DNA of 64,000 nt from Wolbachia endosymbiont of Folsomia candida (GCF_001931755.2 NZ_CP015510.2:310001-374000), one strand, 5' to 3'; shown: positions 46,128-55,736, numbered from the stretch's first letter. Notes: generated by a model not told the origin, from the letters alone. Translations and numbers: made by a program.

Positions 46128-47003
46128 TTACTTCATACCCTTAATTATTTTATTCTCTGAATAAACTATAAACAAAGTTGATGGTATTAATATTAAAGTA
46201 CCATACAAAGCACTTTTATCAGGTAATTCATTAAACATCATGTATGTTACTACTACAGAAATTATTAGTTCTATGTATCTATATGGTGCAAGAGCAGTAG
46301 CGTCAGCAAAGGTAAAAGCCTTTAATACGAAAAACAGAATTAAATTTGAATTAACCCCTAAGATAAATAGCAGAACTAATTCTAACAAAGAAGGCATATG
46401 CCAATAAAATAGCAAAGGTACAGCAGAAAAAACAGTTGTTGTTAGAGCTGAATAAAATAACATACTTATTACTGATTCCTTGATCACAAGTTTCTTATTA
46501 AGTATGTCTAATATAGCAAAGATGAATGCAGATACAATGAAAATAAGAATTTTAGGGTCGCAATCTTTACTATAAGCTTTTGTAGTAATAGCAATACTGG
46601 CAAAACCAATAACAGTGACTACCCATCTTTGCCAAATTATATTTTCATTGAGTAAAGGTATTGCAAGAAGTATAATAAATAATGGTATAGAGAAGCTTAT
46701 AATTGTTGCAGTTACTATAGGCCAAATAGTCAACCCATAGGTCCACAAGGTCATTCCACAAAATAACAATACTCCTCTAGCTATCTGAATAGATATTTGA
46801 CTTGTTTTAAAAGTCTTTATTCCGTAGTAAAACATAAAAGGTATAAGAGTAATAGTGCTGAATAAAAAGCGGAAAAAAATTACTTCAAAACTTTGTAGGT
46901 ATAAACCTAGATATTTTGATATAGTATCATTAGCCACGCTGCTAAGTAAGCTGAGTATAAACCAAACAACTCCAACAAAATAAGCTTTCAACATATAACA
47001 CAT
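46128..47003 (-). CDS. EamA/DMT-family transporter
   Basis: 291 aa from the ATG at 47003, which has a ggggaag ribosome binding site; the frame extends to 47048. About ten membrane helices in two EamA repeats (ILSLLSSVANDTISKYLGLY at the start, ILGVNSNLILFFVLKAFTFA and APYRYIELIISVVVTYMMFN later). Drug/metabolite family permeases of this sort carry small metabolites or S-adenosylmethionine in Rickettsiales; the substrate here is unknown. The first ~24 codons and upstream region lie in a 143-bp tandem duplication, so the native promoter is followed or replaced by a copy. Confidence 0.9.
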   Translation of the reverse strand: MCYMLKAYFVGVVWFILSLLSSVANDTISKYLGLYLQSFEVIFFRFLFSTITLIPFMFYYGIKTFKTSQISIQIARGVLLFCGMTLWTYGLTIWPIVTATIISFSIPLFIILLAIPLLNENIIWQRWVVTVIGFASIAITTKAYSKDCDPKILIFIVSAFIFAILDILNKKLVIKESVISMLFYSALTTTVFSAVPLLFYWHMPSLLELVLLFILGVNSNLILFFVLKAFTFADATALAPYRYIELIISVVVTYMMFNELPDKSALYGTLILIPSTLFIVYSENKIIKGMK

Positions 47004-47216
47004 AAAACTTCCCCAACAAACTGCTATTACGCTTTCATATAACCTCACTGCATAAAAGATTTAGAGTGTTCCATAGCCACGCTGCTAAGTAAGCTGAGTA
47101 TAAACCAAACAACTCCAACAAAATAAGCTTTCAACATATAACACATAAAACTTCCCCAACAAACTGCTATTACGCTTTCATATAACCTCACTGCATAAAA
47201 GATTTAGAGTGTTCCA
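46931..47216. repeat. 143-bp perfect tandem duplication
   Basis: Two identical units, 46931-47073 and 47074-47216. The unit contains the start and first ~24 codons of the EamA gene plus its leader. Because 143 is not a multiple of three, translation from the outer copy ends shortly after the junction (VAMEHSKSFMQ then stop), giving a short upstream frame ahead of the real start. Confidence 0.95.
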
Positions 47217-47739
47217 TCTTCTATCAATTGTTTTTCACAAAGGTAAAAGTGGCATTATTATACCAGATGTGGATTAATTACATAATTTTAGTGGATTTAG
47301 AGACACATGGATAATTTTTTTGTAATTCTAGTAAAAAAAACTCCATTAAGATAGATATTATGCCATAAAAAATGTAGATCAGTAAACTATTGTTAATAAA
47401 TATTGAAGCAGTTCTTAGCAACTTGGTATTAAACATTTTGCCTGTCGCTGTAGATCTTAATTGTGGATATAATAAAAATAGTTTAGCTTAATTCTATCTA
47501 GTCTATTAAGCACATTTCTATCTTCACTTTGATATTGATACTAATTGTTAATTTTCTTGATAAAAAAAAGAATTAACTTTTGGTTTTTTAACTAAAGTTA
47601 TAAAATAGGTAAATGTTTTAATAATATCTATTACTGTACAATATTAAGTACCTACAGCATGAAGCTCAAGCTATGATAGAATCCAATCACAAAGTTATAG
47701 ATGCGTTTTGCAAAATTGCAGTTCAATATACCTGATTAA
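47217..47739. other. Non-coding stretch
   Basis: About 520 AT-rich bases between the tandem duplication and the ligA fragment. No gene, RNA or repeat recognised. It marks the end of the Undecim region. Confidence 0.4.
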
Positions 47740-48693
47740 TTTTTTACCTATTGTGCGTCCAGAGAAGGCGATATTGTAACAGTTGCACGAGCAGGTGATG
47801 TAATACCTAAAATTGTAGAAGTAGATAAAAGCGCTCGCTCTCCCAACGCGCCTGAATTTGTATTTCCTAAAGTTTGTCCAGAATGTGAAAGTAGCGTACA
47901 AAAGGTTGAAGGTGAAGCAGCAATAAGATGATCAGGTGAATTCTGTAGAGCTCAAACAATAGAAAAGTTAAAATATTTTGTTTCCAAGGAAGCTTTTGCC
48001 ATAGTTGGGCTTGGAGATAAACAAATAGAATTTTTCTATGACATTGGCTTAATTAAGCAAATCCCAGATATTTTCACCCTAGAAGAGCGGCTAAATGAAT
48101 TTAACTTGGAAGAACAACATGGTTGGGGAAAGCAATCTATAGCTAATCTACTTAATTCCATTAATAGCAAAAAAACAGTAAGTTTGGATAGATTTATATC
48201 TTCTTTGGGAACTAGATACATTGCTCAAGGTACAGCAAAACTACTAGCAAAGCATTACGTTTCTTGTGAAAATTGGCATAACTCGATGATTAAGCTGCAA
48301 TACTATGAGACTTTCTCTGAGTTAATGAGTATAGAGGGCATTGGAGAGAAAATTGCCGAATCTATCAGATCATTCTTTTCCGATCAGCAAAACATAAATA
48401 TGTTAAATAATCTTGTGTCTCATTTGAAAATTCTTCCAATGGACAACAACAGAAATAGTTCCCCTTTAAGTAGAAAAATTATTGTTTTTACCGGAAGTTT
48501 ATCAACGATGGACAGAAACGAATCTAAGGCAAAAGTAGAATCTCTAGGTGGAAAAGTTACTTCAGACGTATCGCGTAGCACGCACTTCCTAGTTGTTGGA
48601 GATAAGCCTGAATCCAAGTACAAGAAAGCTTTAGAGTTAGGTATAAAAATATTAACTGAGGATCAGTTGTGCAAACTAGCTAGTTTTCATTGA
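47740..48693 (+). pseudogene. ligA: NAD-dependent DNA ligase fragment
   Basis: The frame encodes the C-terminal ~45 percent of Lig[21 protein letters not shown] (OB-fold), [18 protein letters not shown] (first zinc cysteines), helix-hairpin-helix part ([18 protein letters not shown]) and the BRCT domain ([20 protein letters not shown] to [20 protein letters not shown]). An in-frame TGA at 47929 replaces what should be a zinc-binding cysteine, and the adenylation domain is absent. An ATG at 48106 could start a 195-aa HhH-BRCT remnant, but an active ligase is impossible. A full ligA must exist elsewhere in the genome. Confidence 0.9.
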
Positions 48694-48760
48694 TTTATAT
48701 AAAGCTTCTGTTAATTTCATATTAATTTTGATATAATAATTTGATATAATAATAAGATAA

Positions 48761-49051
48761 ATGGAAATTTTAAATATTACTAACACTAATACAAAAGAAA
48801 TATTGGTACAAATGATAAATAAAGCAATAGATGATAATAAATGGAGCAGCAAAGAAACAGCACATATATTACAGACAGCTCTCTCAGACATTTCACGCAT
48901 TAGAAGGTCAAAAGCTGCAAATTTTTCATTAGCGAGGCTTTTAACTTTTTTAGTGAGATTAGATTACAGGGTAACAATTTCAATTAATATTAAAGAGGCT
49001 ATAAAACAAGTTGAATATTTTGAACTTACAGCGACTTCTGCCTTAGCATAA
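48761..49051 (+). CDS. Small HTH regulator (HTH_37 / HigA-like)
   Basis: 96 aa. A helix-turn-helix at residues ~15-65 (KWSSKETAHILQTALSDISR, then SLARLLTFLVRLDYRVTI) is of the XRE type seen in HTH_37 proteins, which are often the antitoxin or regulator in toxin-antitoxin pairs. No toxin gene adjoins it. The ATG is preceded by two copies of tttgatataataa, which include good -10 hexamers, so it probably has its own promoter. Similar in style to the protein at 56954. Confidence 0.8.
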   Translation: MEILNITNTNTKEILVQMINKAIDDNKWSSKETAHILQTALSDISRIRRSKAANFSLARLLTFLVRLDYRVTISINIKEAIKQVEYFELTATSALA

Positions 49052-49326
49052 AATCATGCAAAAATGGAAGATTTACGTATTGGGCCTTTAGATGCATTTA
49101 TAGTGGCTATAACAAAAGATAAGATAAATGACCATCCAACCCTAAAGCGGTGCTCTAAAGTGATATAAAAGAGCCAGTTTAAAAATGAATACACTTGAAA
49201 TTAGAAATTAAGTCTAAATTCACCATTGCAGTGAGAATGATAACAAAACCAAATTTGTATTTATATAAATTACTATTTTCTATCTAAAAATTTTTATCCA
49301 TAACTATTAGGCATGGCCTTTAAAGT

Positions 49327-49863
49327 CTAAGCATCCATTTTTAACCTAAGCTTTTTTAACAAACCATTCAAATTGCAACCCTTCTTACTAAGATATTTAA
49401 CTATGTCAAAGTTATGAGTTGCAGCAGCCAGATCCATAGCAGTCAAGCCATCACTGTCAGTAGTATTCAAATCAACACCTTTTTCTACAAAGTATTTTAC
49501 TACATCCAACCCACCATTTCTTACACTCCAGTGTAGAGGAATATTGCCATCACTATCGATAATGTTAAAGTCAGCACCTTGCTCTATTAAATATTTTGCT
49601 ATATCCCACTCACTATCTCTGACAGCTAAGTGCAAAGAAGTGTTACCATCCTTAGCTATAGCATTTATATCAATCCCTATTTCTATAAGATATTGTACTA
49701 CATCCAAGTTTCCCCAGTAAGCAGCCAAGTGTAGAGTAGTATTACCATATTTAGTGATAGCTTTAAAATCAGCCCCTTTACCAATACATTCTTTGACACT
49801 ATTGAGATTACCTTGTTTTACAGCATAAAATAGCTCTTCATTTAAATGTTTGGTAGAAATCAT
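49327..49863 (-). CDS. Ankyrin-repeat protein
   Basis: 178 aa, about five ankyrin repeats (YGNTTLHLAAYWGNLDVVQY, DGNTSLHLAVRDSEWDIAKY, DGNIPLHWSVRNGGLDVVKY) with a short basic C-terminus. It lies 27 bases after the next ankyrin gene in the same direction, and both begin with a similar capping helix (LNEELFYAVKQGNLNSVKE here), so the pair is a tandem duplication and probably an operon. Confidence 0.9.
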   Translation of the reverse strand: MISTKHLNEELFYAVKQGNLNSVKECIGKGADFKAITKYGNTTLHLAAYWGNLDVVQYLIEIGIDINAIAKDGNTSLHLAVRDSEWDIAKYLIEQGADFNIIDSDGNIPLHWSVRNGGLDVVKYFVEKGVDLNTTDSDGLTAMDLAAATHNFDIVKYLSKKGCNLNGLLKKLRLKMDA

Positions 49864-49890
49864 AATTCTAAATTCCTCCTGTACTTTAAA

Positions 49891-50679
49891 TCAAGCTCCT
49901 TTCTCCATCATATATTTCATTATATCTGAATGACCTTCTTCACTAGCCAAGCTTAGGGGAGTATCACCATTGTTGCTAGTTGTTTTAAAATCAGCACCTT
50001 TTTCTATCAGATATTTTACTACATCAAATTTTCCTTTCTTAGCAGCACAGTGTAGGGGTGTTTCTCCCCATCTATTAGCATTAAGGTTAGCACCTCTTTC
50101 TACAAGATATTCCACTATACTTAAATAACCCTGACCTGCAGCTTCATGTAGAGCAGACCACCCACCTTGATTGGTAGCATTAATATTAGCACCTTCTTCT
50201 ACTAAATATTTTAATACTTCTAGATGATTATGAAAAGCAGCACTATGCATAGGAGTTAAACTACCATTTTCAGCAGCTTTTAGATCAAATCCTTTTTTCA
50301 TTAGGTATTTCACTATATCTAAGTTTCCTACAGCAACAGCTTCATGCAAAGGAGTTTTACCATGATCAATACCAGATACAACATCAGCACCCTTTTCTAC
50401 GAGATACTTTACTATCTCCAATGAACCCCACCTTGCAGCTCTATGTAAAGGTGTTGAACCACAATTATTTACAGCTGTAACATCGCACCCTTTCTCTTCT
50501 ACAAGATATCTTACTTTTTCCAACTTACCTGATTCAGCAGCATAGTGCAGTGGTGTATCACCGTGATGATCACTAGCCTTACAATCAGCCCCTTTTTCCA
50601 CTAGTTCTTTGACCCTATTAAGACTATATATTCCTGCAGCATAAAGTAGATCTTCATTTAATTCTCTATTAGAAGCCAT
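49891..50679 (-). CDS. Ankyrin-repeat protein
   Basis: 262 aa, seven consecutive ankyrin repeats close to consensus (HGDTPLHYAAESGKLEKVRY, CGSTPLHRAARWGSLEIVKY, GGWSALHEAAGQGYLSIVEY, WGETPLHCAAKKGKFDVVKY). The regularity suggests recent repeat expansion. First gene of the ankyrin pair, read away from the nuclease gene at 50787. Expected protein-binding role only. Confidence 0.92.
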   Translation of the reverse strand: MASNRELNEDLLYAAGIYSLNRVKELVEKGADCKASDHHGDTPLHYAAESGKLEKVRYLVEEKGCDVTAVNNCGSTPLHRAARWGSLEIVKYLVEKGADVVSGIDHGKTPLHEAVAVGNLDIVKYLMKKGFDLKAAENGSLTPMHSAAFHNHLEVLKYLVEEGANINATNQGGWSALHEAAGQGYLSIVEYLVERGANLNANRWGETPLHCAAKKGKFDVVKYLIEKGADFKTTSNNGDTPLSLASEEGHSDIMKYMMEKGA

Positions 50680-50726
50680 AATATTCCACCTTATTTAGCC
50701 CATAATTTTACTTTATAAGCTTTGTA

Positions 50727-50756
50727 TTGTCAACTTGCTATTACTATAAATATAGT
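50727..50756 (+). promoter_or_regulatory. Predicted promoter of the Rpn nuclease gene
   Basis: TTGTCA, an 18-base spacer and TATAGT, ending 30 bases before the ATG at 50787. A fair sigma-70 match within the divergent ankyrin/nuclease intergenic region. Confidence 0.45.
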
Positions 50757-50786
50757 GTATAATAATAAAAATTTATCCTTGTTATT

Positions 50787-51674
50787 ATGGTACTTTCAAA
50801 GCTGCTTAATCCAAAAAATGACCTTTCCTTCAAAAAAGTCTTCGGCTCTGAGAAGAATAAAGATATTCTTGTTCACTTTTTAAATGATGTCCTTAACCTT
50901 ACTGGCGAGTCTCAAATTATAAAAGTTATTTTTTCACAGACTGTTCAAAATCCTGAGATTATTTCTAAAAAGCAAAGTATTGTTGATATACTATGTACCG
51001 ACTTTCTAGGTATTCAATATATTGTTGAGTTACAAGTTACTAAATATCCTGGTTTTGAAAAAAGAGCTCAATACTATGCTGCTCATGCTTACTGCGATCA
51101 AGCTCATGTTGGTGATCAATACCATGATCTTAAAGAAGTTATCTTTATTGCCATTGTCGATTACATTATATTTCCTGATAAGCCAGAGTATAAGTCTGAC
51201 CATGCTATTTTAGACAGAAAAAGCTATGAACATGACCTAAAAGACTTCCACTTTACTTTCATAGAGTTACCTAAATCTAATAAAACTAAAGAGGATGAAT
51301 TAGATGATGCTGTATCAAAATGGTGCTGGTTCTTTAGGTATGCAACAGAAATAGAAGAGGAAGACAGAGAGAAAGTATTTGAGAAATATCCTATAATCAA
51401 AAAGGCTTGTGATGCGCTAAATCAATATTATTGGTCTGATCAGGAACTGATGGAGTATAACCATGAAGCTAAACGTCTCCGTGATGAATCTGTTGTTTTA
51501 CAACATGAAGTTCAGTCTGCTAAAACGGAAGGCATCCAAATCGGTGAAGAACGTGGTAAAATCGAAGTAGCAAAGTCAATGCTTGCTGATAATATGGATA
51601 TTAACACCATTGCTAAATTCACTGGACTATCTGCTGACGAAATCAAAAAACTTCAAAAGGAGAATACTCACTAA
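50787..51674 (+). CDS. Rpn-family PD-(D/E)XK nuclease
   Basis: 295 aa. Starts LNPKNDLSFKKVFGSEKNKD, the hallmark of the Rpn (recombination-promoting nuclease, formerly transposase_31/PDDEXK_2) family. The nuclease core is IVDILCTDFLGIQYIVELQV with the Asp and E-x-Q of the active site, then KRAQYYAAHAYCDQ. A glutamate-rich coiled stretch and a helix-turn-helix-like end (AKSMLADNMDINTIAKFTGL) follow, as usual. Such proteins cut DNA and are common in Rickettsiales. Complete. Confidence 0.92.
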   Translation: MVLSKLLNPKNDLSFKKVFGSEKNKDILVHFLNDVLNLTGESQIIKVIFSQTVQNPEIISKKQSIVDILCTDFLGIQYIVELQVTKYPGFEKRAQYYAAHAYCDQAHVGDQYHDLKEVIFIAIVDYIIFPDKPEYKSDHAILDRKSYEHDLKDFHFTFIELPKSNKTKEDELDDAVSKWCWFFRYATEIEEEDREKVFEKYPIIKKACDALNQYYWSDQELMEYNHEAKRLRDESVVLQHEVQSAKTEGIQIGEERGKIEVAKSMLADNMDINTIAKFTGLSADEIKKLQKENTH

Positions 51675-52011
51675 ATTCTTACAGATGGATAACTTTTGGG
51701 TTATATAAAACAGCTAAAGGAAGATAAAACGCTGTAATTTTTAATTAATCAATAATACCTGCTAGTATATTAGCCATATTAGTGTAAATATTAGAATATC
51801 ATTAAATCCAATTTTTTCTTTTTCGGTATTGGGGTTTTAAGGGCAGTTATAGAGGTACTTATATAGAGATACATAAATACGATCTGAGTCCAGAATGGCT
51901 TCCTATGGTCATGTAAAAAGGTCATCTCCAAACTTAATACCACCAATATTTTAAATTAGACAGAGCATTGCTACTGTAAAGAGAACTATAACCAACACTA
52001 CCTCAAAACAA
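51675..52011. other. Non-coding stretch
   Basis: 337 AT-rich bases between the convergent Rpn nuclease and accessory-family genes. Nothing recognised; no clear terminator hairpin. Confidence 0.4.
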
Positions 52012-52905
52012 TCAAGCTTTCTTGAAACACAGTTGCTTCACTAACCTTTCCCTTTCATCTACCAAATTAACTGGCTTAATATATTTTTCTTCGATCTCAA
52101 GCATTTCCTTTTCCCGTTCTTTAATGCTGGATTGTATTACTTCAGTTGGATATTTGCTTTTTCCGCTTTCAAGTTCTGACTTTAGCCTTCTTACCTTGTA
52201 TTCTAGCTCTTCAAATTTTTCATGTTTCTTGAGAAGCTCTACCATGTTATTTATATCAGAAAGTAGATCTTCTCCCTTTGTCTTTTTTGTAATCAAAGAA
52301 AGCAGAAACTTATCTATTTCATAGTCAACCTCTGACCGATTTGCAAATAACTCTATGGGATCTTTGTCAAACTTAAAATTACACAAAAAGCTGCAAAACC
52401 TTATCTTCTTTTCAAGGTAATTTTTCATATCCTTTGAAAGGTTCAACTCTTCGCAAGCCTTTTCTAGCAATGCTACCAAACCCTTTGGATCTACCTTTCC
52501 TTCAAAATCACCGTACAGTAGAACTATCAATACGTGCTTAACTAACTCAACATCATTTGATTTGATTGCTTGGTAAAGCGCTTCCTCTTTATTTTCTCTT
52601 AAGTCGTAGAGTTTCGATGAATCACCAAAACTAAACAGATAATTGGTTAACCCATCGCTCTCTACTACGATATTTGCTTCCTTCAGTGGGTTTTCATCAT
52701 CAAAATCCTTAAGTACTCCTCTATCGCAGACTTCTTCTATCACAACTACAATTTCACTAAGTTTTTTCAGCTTATCAATATCATGATTTTCAGTCGCATC
52801 TTTTGCTTCCTCCATTACCTGCCTATAAAGTTCTTGTTTCCCTTTATTATCCAAGCTTTCACAATGTTTTTTGACTTCTAGAGATGTCTGCAATAGTAGT
52901 TTCAT
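52012..52905 (-). CDS. Wolbachia accessory-family protein (paralogue C)
   Basis: 297 aa. Same layout as the gene at 6545: helical N-terminus (LEVKKHCESLDNKGKQELYR), the core SKLYDLRENKEEALYQAIKS with NDVELVKHVLIVLL, and a C-terminal coiled coil (EELEYKVRRLKSELESGKSK). Its first ~17 codons and the whole upstream region belong to the perfect inverted repeat shared with the gene at 63113. After that the two proteins diverge to perhaps four-fifths identity by eye. Function unknown; no catalytic motif seen. Confidence 0.85.
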   Translation of the reverse strand: MKLLLQTSLEVKKHCESLDNKGKQELYRQVMEEAKDATENHDIDKLKKLSEIVVVIEEVCDRGVLKDFDDENPLKEANIVVESDGLTNYLFSFGDSSKLYDLRENKEEALYQAIKSNDVELVKHVLIVLLYGDFEGKVDPKGLVALLEKACEELNLSKDMKNYLEKKIRFCSFLCNFKFDKDPIELFANRSEVDYEIDKFLLSLITKKTKGEDLLSDINNMVELLKKHEKFEELEYKVRRLKSELESGKSKYPTEVIQSSIKEREKEMLEIEEKYIKPVNLVDERERLVKQLCFKKA

Positions 52906-52964
52906 AGTTAATCCTTAAATCTTACTACAGTAACTTATTTTCAGCAAAGCTCCTATGATTGTTG

Positions 52965-53057
52965 TCAATTATAAATTTCATATTTTGTAAAATCTTTAAA
53001 AACCCAGTTATTTTTAAGTGTGTAGAAAATTTCTGTCAGCAATTTCTCAGCAGCTCT
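52965..53057 (-). pseudogene. Second IS110 C-terminal relic (left arm)
   Basis: Encodes KLLTEIFYTLKNNWVFKDFT then a stop, a diverged version of the IS110 end at 53333-53503. It shows that an older IS110 copy decayed beside the accessory gene before the present element arrived. Confidence 0.6.
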
Positions 53058-53230
53058 AAATTGCATAAAAGTCAATAATGATTTTTTGCATTACCCAAAA
53101 CATTTTCTGATATAAAATTCAGCTCTAATACAATTTTTTATTTATTACTGTGCCATCTGATTCAATCAAAAGTTGTTTCATTGGCAACAAAAACACCAAG
53201 TTTTTAATTAATCTTTTTTAAATTAATGTA

Positions 53231-53295
53231 GCTAATGAATATGTGTATAAGTATGTCCCCACATATTTTAAGTACTTATGCACATATTCATTAGC
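53231..53295. repeat. 65-bp palindrome (left arm)
   Basis: gctaatgaatatgtg at one end is mirrored by cacatattcattagc at the other, with further pairing (ataagta / tacttat) inward. It could form a long hairpin; it may be a tiny non-autonomous element or terminator. Confidence 0.7.
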
Positions 53296-53332
53296 TTATA
53301 AAACTAAGGTTCCATATTTTCCTTCACGATTA

Positions 53333-53503
53333 TTATCCAATAAAAAATTCAAATTTTGTGAAATCTTTAAAAATCCAGTTCTTTTTAAGCGTATAGAAAA
53401 TGGTTGTCAGGAATTTCCTAGCAGTAGCAATAATGGCCTTAGCAGAACCACGCCTTTTTTTCACATTTTCATAGAAACTTTTCAAGTAAGGACTATAACG
53501 TAT
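53333..53503 (-). pseudogene. IS110 transposase 3-prime fragment (left arm)
   Basis: Encodes RYSPYLKSFYENVKKRRGSA through KFLTTIFYTLKKNWIFKDFT to a stop, the end of an IS110 transposase. Identical to 62515-62685. In this arm there is no 5-prime partner; the cassette other side joins a group II intron gene instead. Confidence 0.85.
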
Positions 53504-53515
53504 AGCACGATAACT

Positions 53516-55609
53516 TCATAATACACCTCCTTCAATTTGTTTTTGTGATTTCAACCTTGCAATTGCTATTTTAGAAGAGCTCTCAATACGTTTTTTTAAC
53601 TCCAGTTCTTGTTCTAAACTTATCGATATCCAGAACCTTTCACCAATACGTCGTGCATTAATAAACTTACGTTCAATCCAATAACGTACTACGTAATGAC
53701 TGACATTGAATTTTTCTGCAACTTGTTTCACTGATAACTCTTCTTCAGATTTTTGATTACATAGTGCTGGGATCTTATGTTTAAATCGAATCCATTTCAT
53801 ACTTTTTATAGTAAAAGGATTACCTTTATTTGTTGTCAGCCCCTCTTGGTTTAACAAACTAATAATTTGTTCATCAGTCATTGTTTTCGATAGCTGTCTT
53901 ATCCGATCAATTATATCATCTGAATGCCTCCATCTGTCATAGGATTTTTTTGGCAATTGCACCTCTAAGTCCTCTATAGCATTTGTTTGCCAGCGTATAT
54001 GTAGTACTGCTTTTTGTTCACTACGTAGTTTTTCAACAGTAATATCCTTAACTAGAAGTCGTAAAATACGCTTTCGATCTCTTGCACTTGTTGATTCTGC
54101 ATTCCATAAGCGTGGTAAGTCCTGAGCTAGTGCCAACACTTTCTCTTTTTGTTGTTTTGTAGCTGTAAGTACATCATTTTTCTTATATTCATCATATTGA
54201 TTCTGTGCTTCTTCCAATGCTATTAAAGCTTCGTTCCAACGTTTCTCCAATGTTCCAGCTACTAGGCGATTTGATGGGTCTACTTCTTCATAACGTCTCT
54301 GTGCCAGTTGTACTTCATAATCTGCTCTTTTTATCTGCATTTGCCATTGTTTATCTAGCATGTGACCTCGTTGCTCCAATTCTTCAAATGCTTTTACGGC
54401 AATCTCAATTTGCGCAGGTTCCATGACTTCCAATACTCTTTTTACGATAGCTTCATCCAGAGGATTTCCATAAACAGAAAAACAACTCTTACTATCTTCT
54501 CCCCACTTCTTTTTCCAATTACATTCATAAACAGCAAGAACACCACCTTTGCTCTTATACCTTACAGTAAGACGACAGCCGCAGTAACTACAAATTAATA
54601 ATCCCTGCAATAATCCCAATCCTTCTCGTACTGCTGTAGGTAGCATATTCTCTTCTCCACTGGTTTGATTATTTGCTAAAACCTTTTTATTTGCTACATA
54701 TTCTTCCCACGTTATATAACCTTCGTGGTGGTTTTTTATCATTGTATGCCAGGCTTCTGTCGGTAGGCGAACTACTGTTGTCTTGACCAATCCAGTACTT
54801 GATAATTTTTTCTGATATTTAAAGCGACCATAAACATAAGCTCCAGCATAAGAAGGGTTTTTTAATACTGAACATACCCTAGAATGTGTCAGTGCTCCCC
54901 ATATTAACTTTCCTTTCCAAATACCACCATATGCTCGTTTTGGAAACTGTATTTTGTTCTTACCAAAATGATGTACTACTCCATAAGCACTGCCCTTTTC
55001 TTTAAATACTTTAAACAATAATTGAATCACACTTCTTACTTGCTCATTATCGTCAAATCTAGTATTACCTTCATCATCATAGCAAAATCCTACTGGGAGA
55101 GGAAATCGAAGCTCTCCTTTCTTAGCCTTATTTACCTTACCTCCTAAAAGTCTAGCACGGATGAAATGCAACTCTGCGTGTGATATCGTTCCTTTTAGCC
55201 CAAGTACCAATTGGTCGTTGAAGTCATTAGGATTGTAACAACCATCTTCATCTATAATCAATGTATCTGTTAAAGCACATAATTCCAGTAATCTATGCCA
55301 ATCACTGCAAGATCTAGATAATCTCGACGCTTCCAGTACAAACACGGCTCCTACTTTTCCCATTGATACATCAGCAACTAATATTTTAAAATCTTCTCGA
55401 TTATTAGCTTGAGCTCCTGAAATCCCTAAATCATCATCTAAAACTCTTATGGCATTCTGAGACCATCCCATTTGTTGCGCTTTATCTTTCAGTTTATACT
55501 GCCTTTCAGTACTCTCCTGATTGAGCCTTACCTGTCCCATTGTTGATTGCCTTAAATAAACGTATGCTGGTTTTAATATATGGTGGTTCTGAATTTTGTG
55601 TGCTGTCAT
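53516..55609 (-). CDS. Large serine recombinase of the cassette (left copy)
   Basis: 697 aa. Catalytic domain at ~14-160: AYVYLRQSTMGQVRLNQEST with Ser22 as nucleophile, DDDLGISGAQANNREDFK, FVLEASRLSRSCSDWHRL. Recombinase domain ~180-300 (CSVLKNPSYAGAYVYGRFKY), zinc ribbon ~345-385 (CSYCGCRL, then CNWKKKWGEDSKSC), a charged coiled coil ~400-480, and a C-terminal helix-turn-helix (VKQVAEKFNVSHYVVRYWIE). It differs from the WO integrase at 8814 and belongs to the Y-V/L-R-Q-S-T type carried by small mobile cassettes. Intact; product identical to the right copy. Confidence 0.95.
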   Translation of the reverse strand: MTAHKIQNHHILKPAYVYLRQSTMGQVRLNQESTERQYKLKDKAQQMGWSQNAIRVLDDDLGISGAQANNREDFKILVADVSMGKVGAVFVLEASRLSRSCSDWHRLLELCALTDTLIIDEDGCYNPNDFNDQLVLGLKGTISHAELHFIRARLLGGKVNKAKKGELRFPLPVGFCYDDEGNTRFDDNEQVRSVIQLLFKVFKEKGSAYGVVHHFGKNKIQFPKRAYGGIWKGKLIWGALTHSRVCSVLKNPSYAGAYVYGRFKYQKKLSSTGLVKTTVVRLPTEAWHTMIKNHHEGYITWEEYVANKKVLANNQTSGEENMLPTAVREGLGLLQGLLICSYCGCRLTVRYKSKGGVLAVYECNWKKKWGEDSKSCFSVYGNPLDEAIVKRVLEVMEPAQIEIAVKAFEELEQRGHMLDKQWQMQIKRADYEVQLAQRRYEEVDPSNRLVAGTLEKRWNEALIALEEAQNQYDEYKKNDVLTATKQQKEKVLALAQDLPRLWNAESTSARDRKRILRLLVKDITVEKLRSEQKAVLHIRWQTNAIEDLEVQLPKKSYDRWRHSDDIIDRIRQLSKTMTDEQIISLLNQEGLTTNKGNPFTIKSMKWIRFKHKIPALCNQKSEEELSVKQVAEKFNVSHYVVRYWIERKFINARRIGERFWISISLEQELELKKRIESSSKIAIARLKSQKQIEGGVL

Positions 55610-55736
55610 TATTAATATCCTCCGTTTTAATCAATTGTTGTTCCACTATTAAATACTCATGCAACATGTTTGCTATACAAATAGCTATCCTGGTAGCATC
55701 TACTGATATTACGGAGGTTTTTCCTTCCAATGGCAT
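55506..55736 (-). CDS. Small cassette protein (left copy)
   Basis: 76 aa starting MPLEGKTSVISVDATRIAIC; the last third overlaps the recombinase start by 104 bases in another frame. A helix ICIANMLHEYLIVEQQL could be a binding surface. Such a short gene between DUF5372 and recombinase recurs in related cassettes (remembered). A role in regulating recombination is inference; the overlap makes the true end uncertain. Confidence 0.55.
   Translation of the reverse strand: MPLEGKTSVISVDATRIAICIANMLHEYLIVEQQLIKTEDINNDSTQNSEPPYIKTSIRLFKAINNGTGKAQSGEY

Noticed and set aside
53243..53521. 92-codon plus-strand frame (and its mirror at 62497)
   Set aside because: It is antisense to the IS110 C-terminal fragment and the palindrome.
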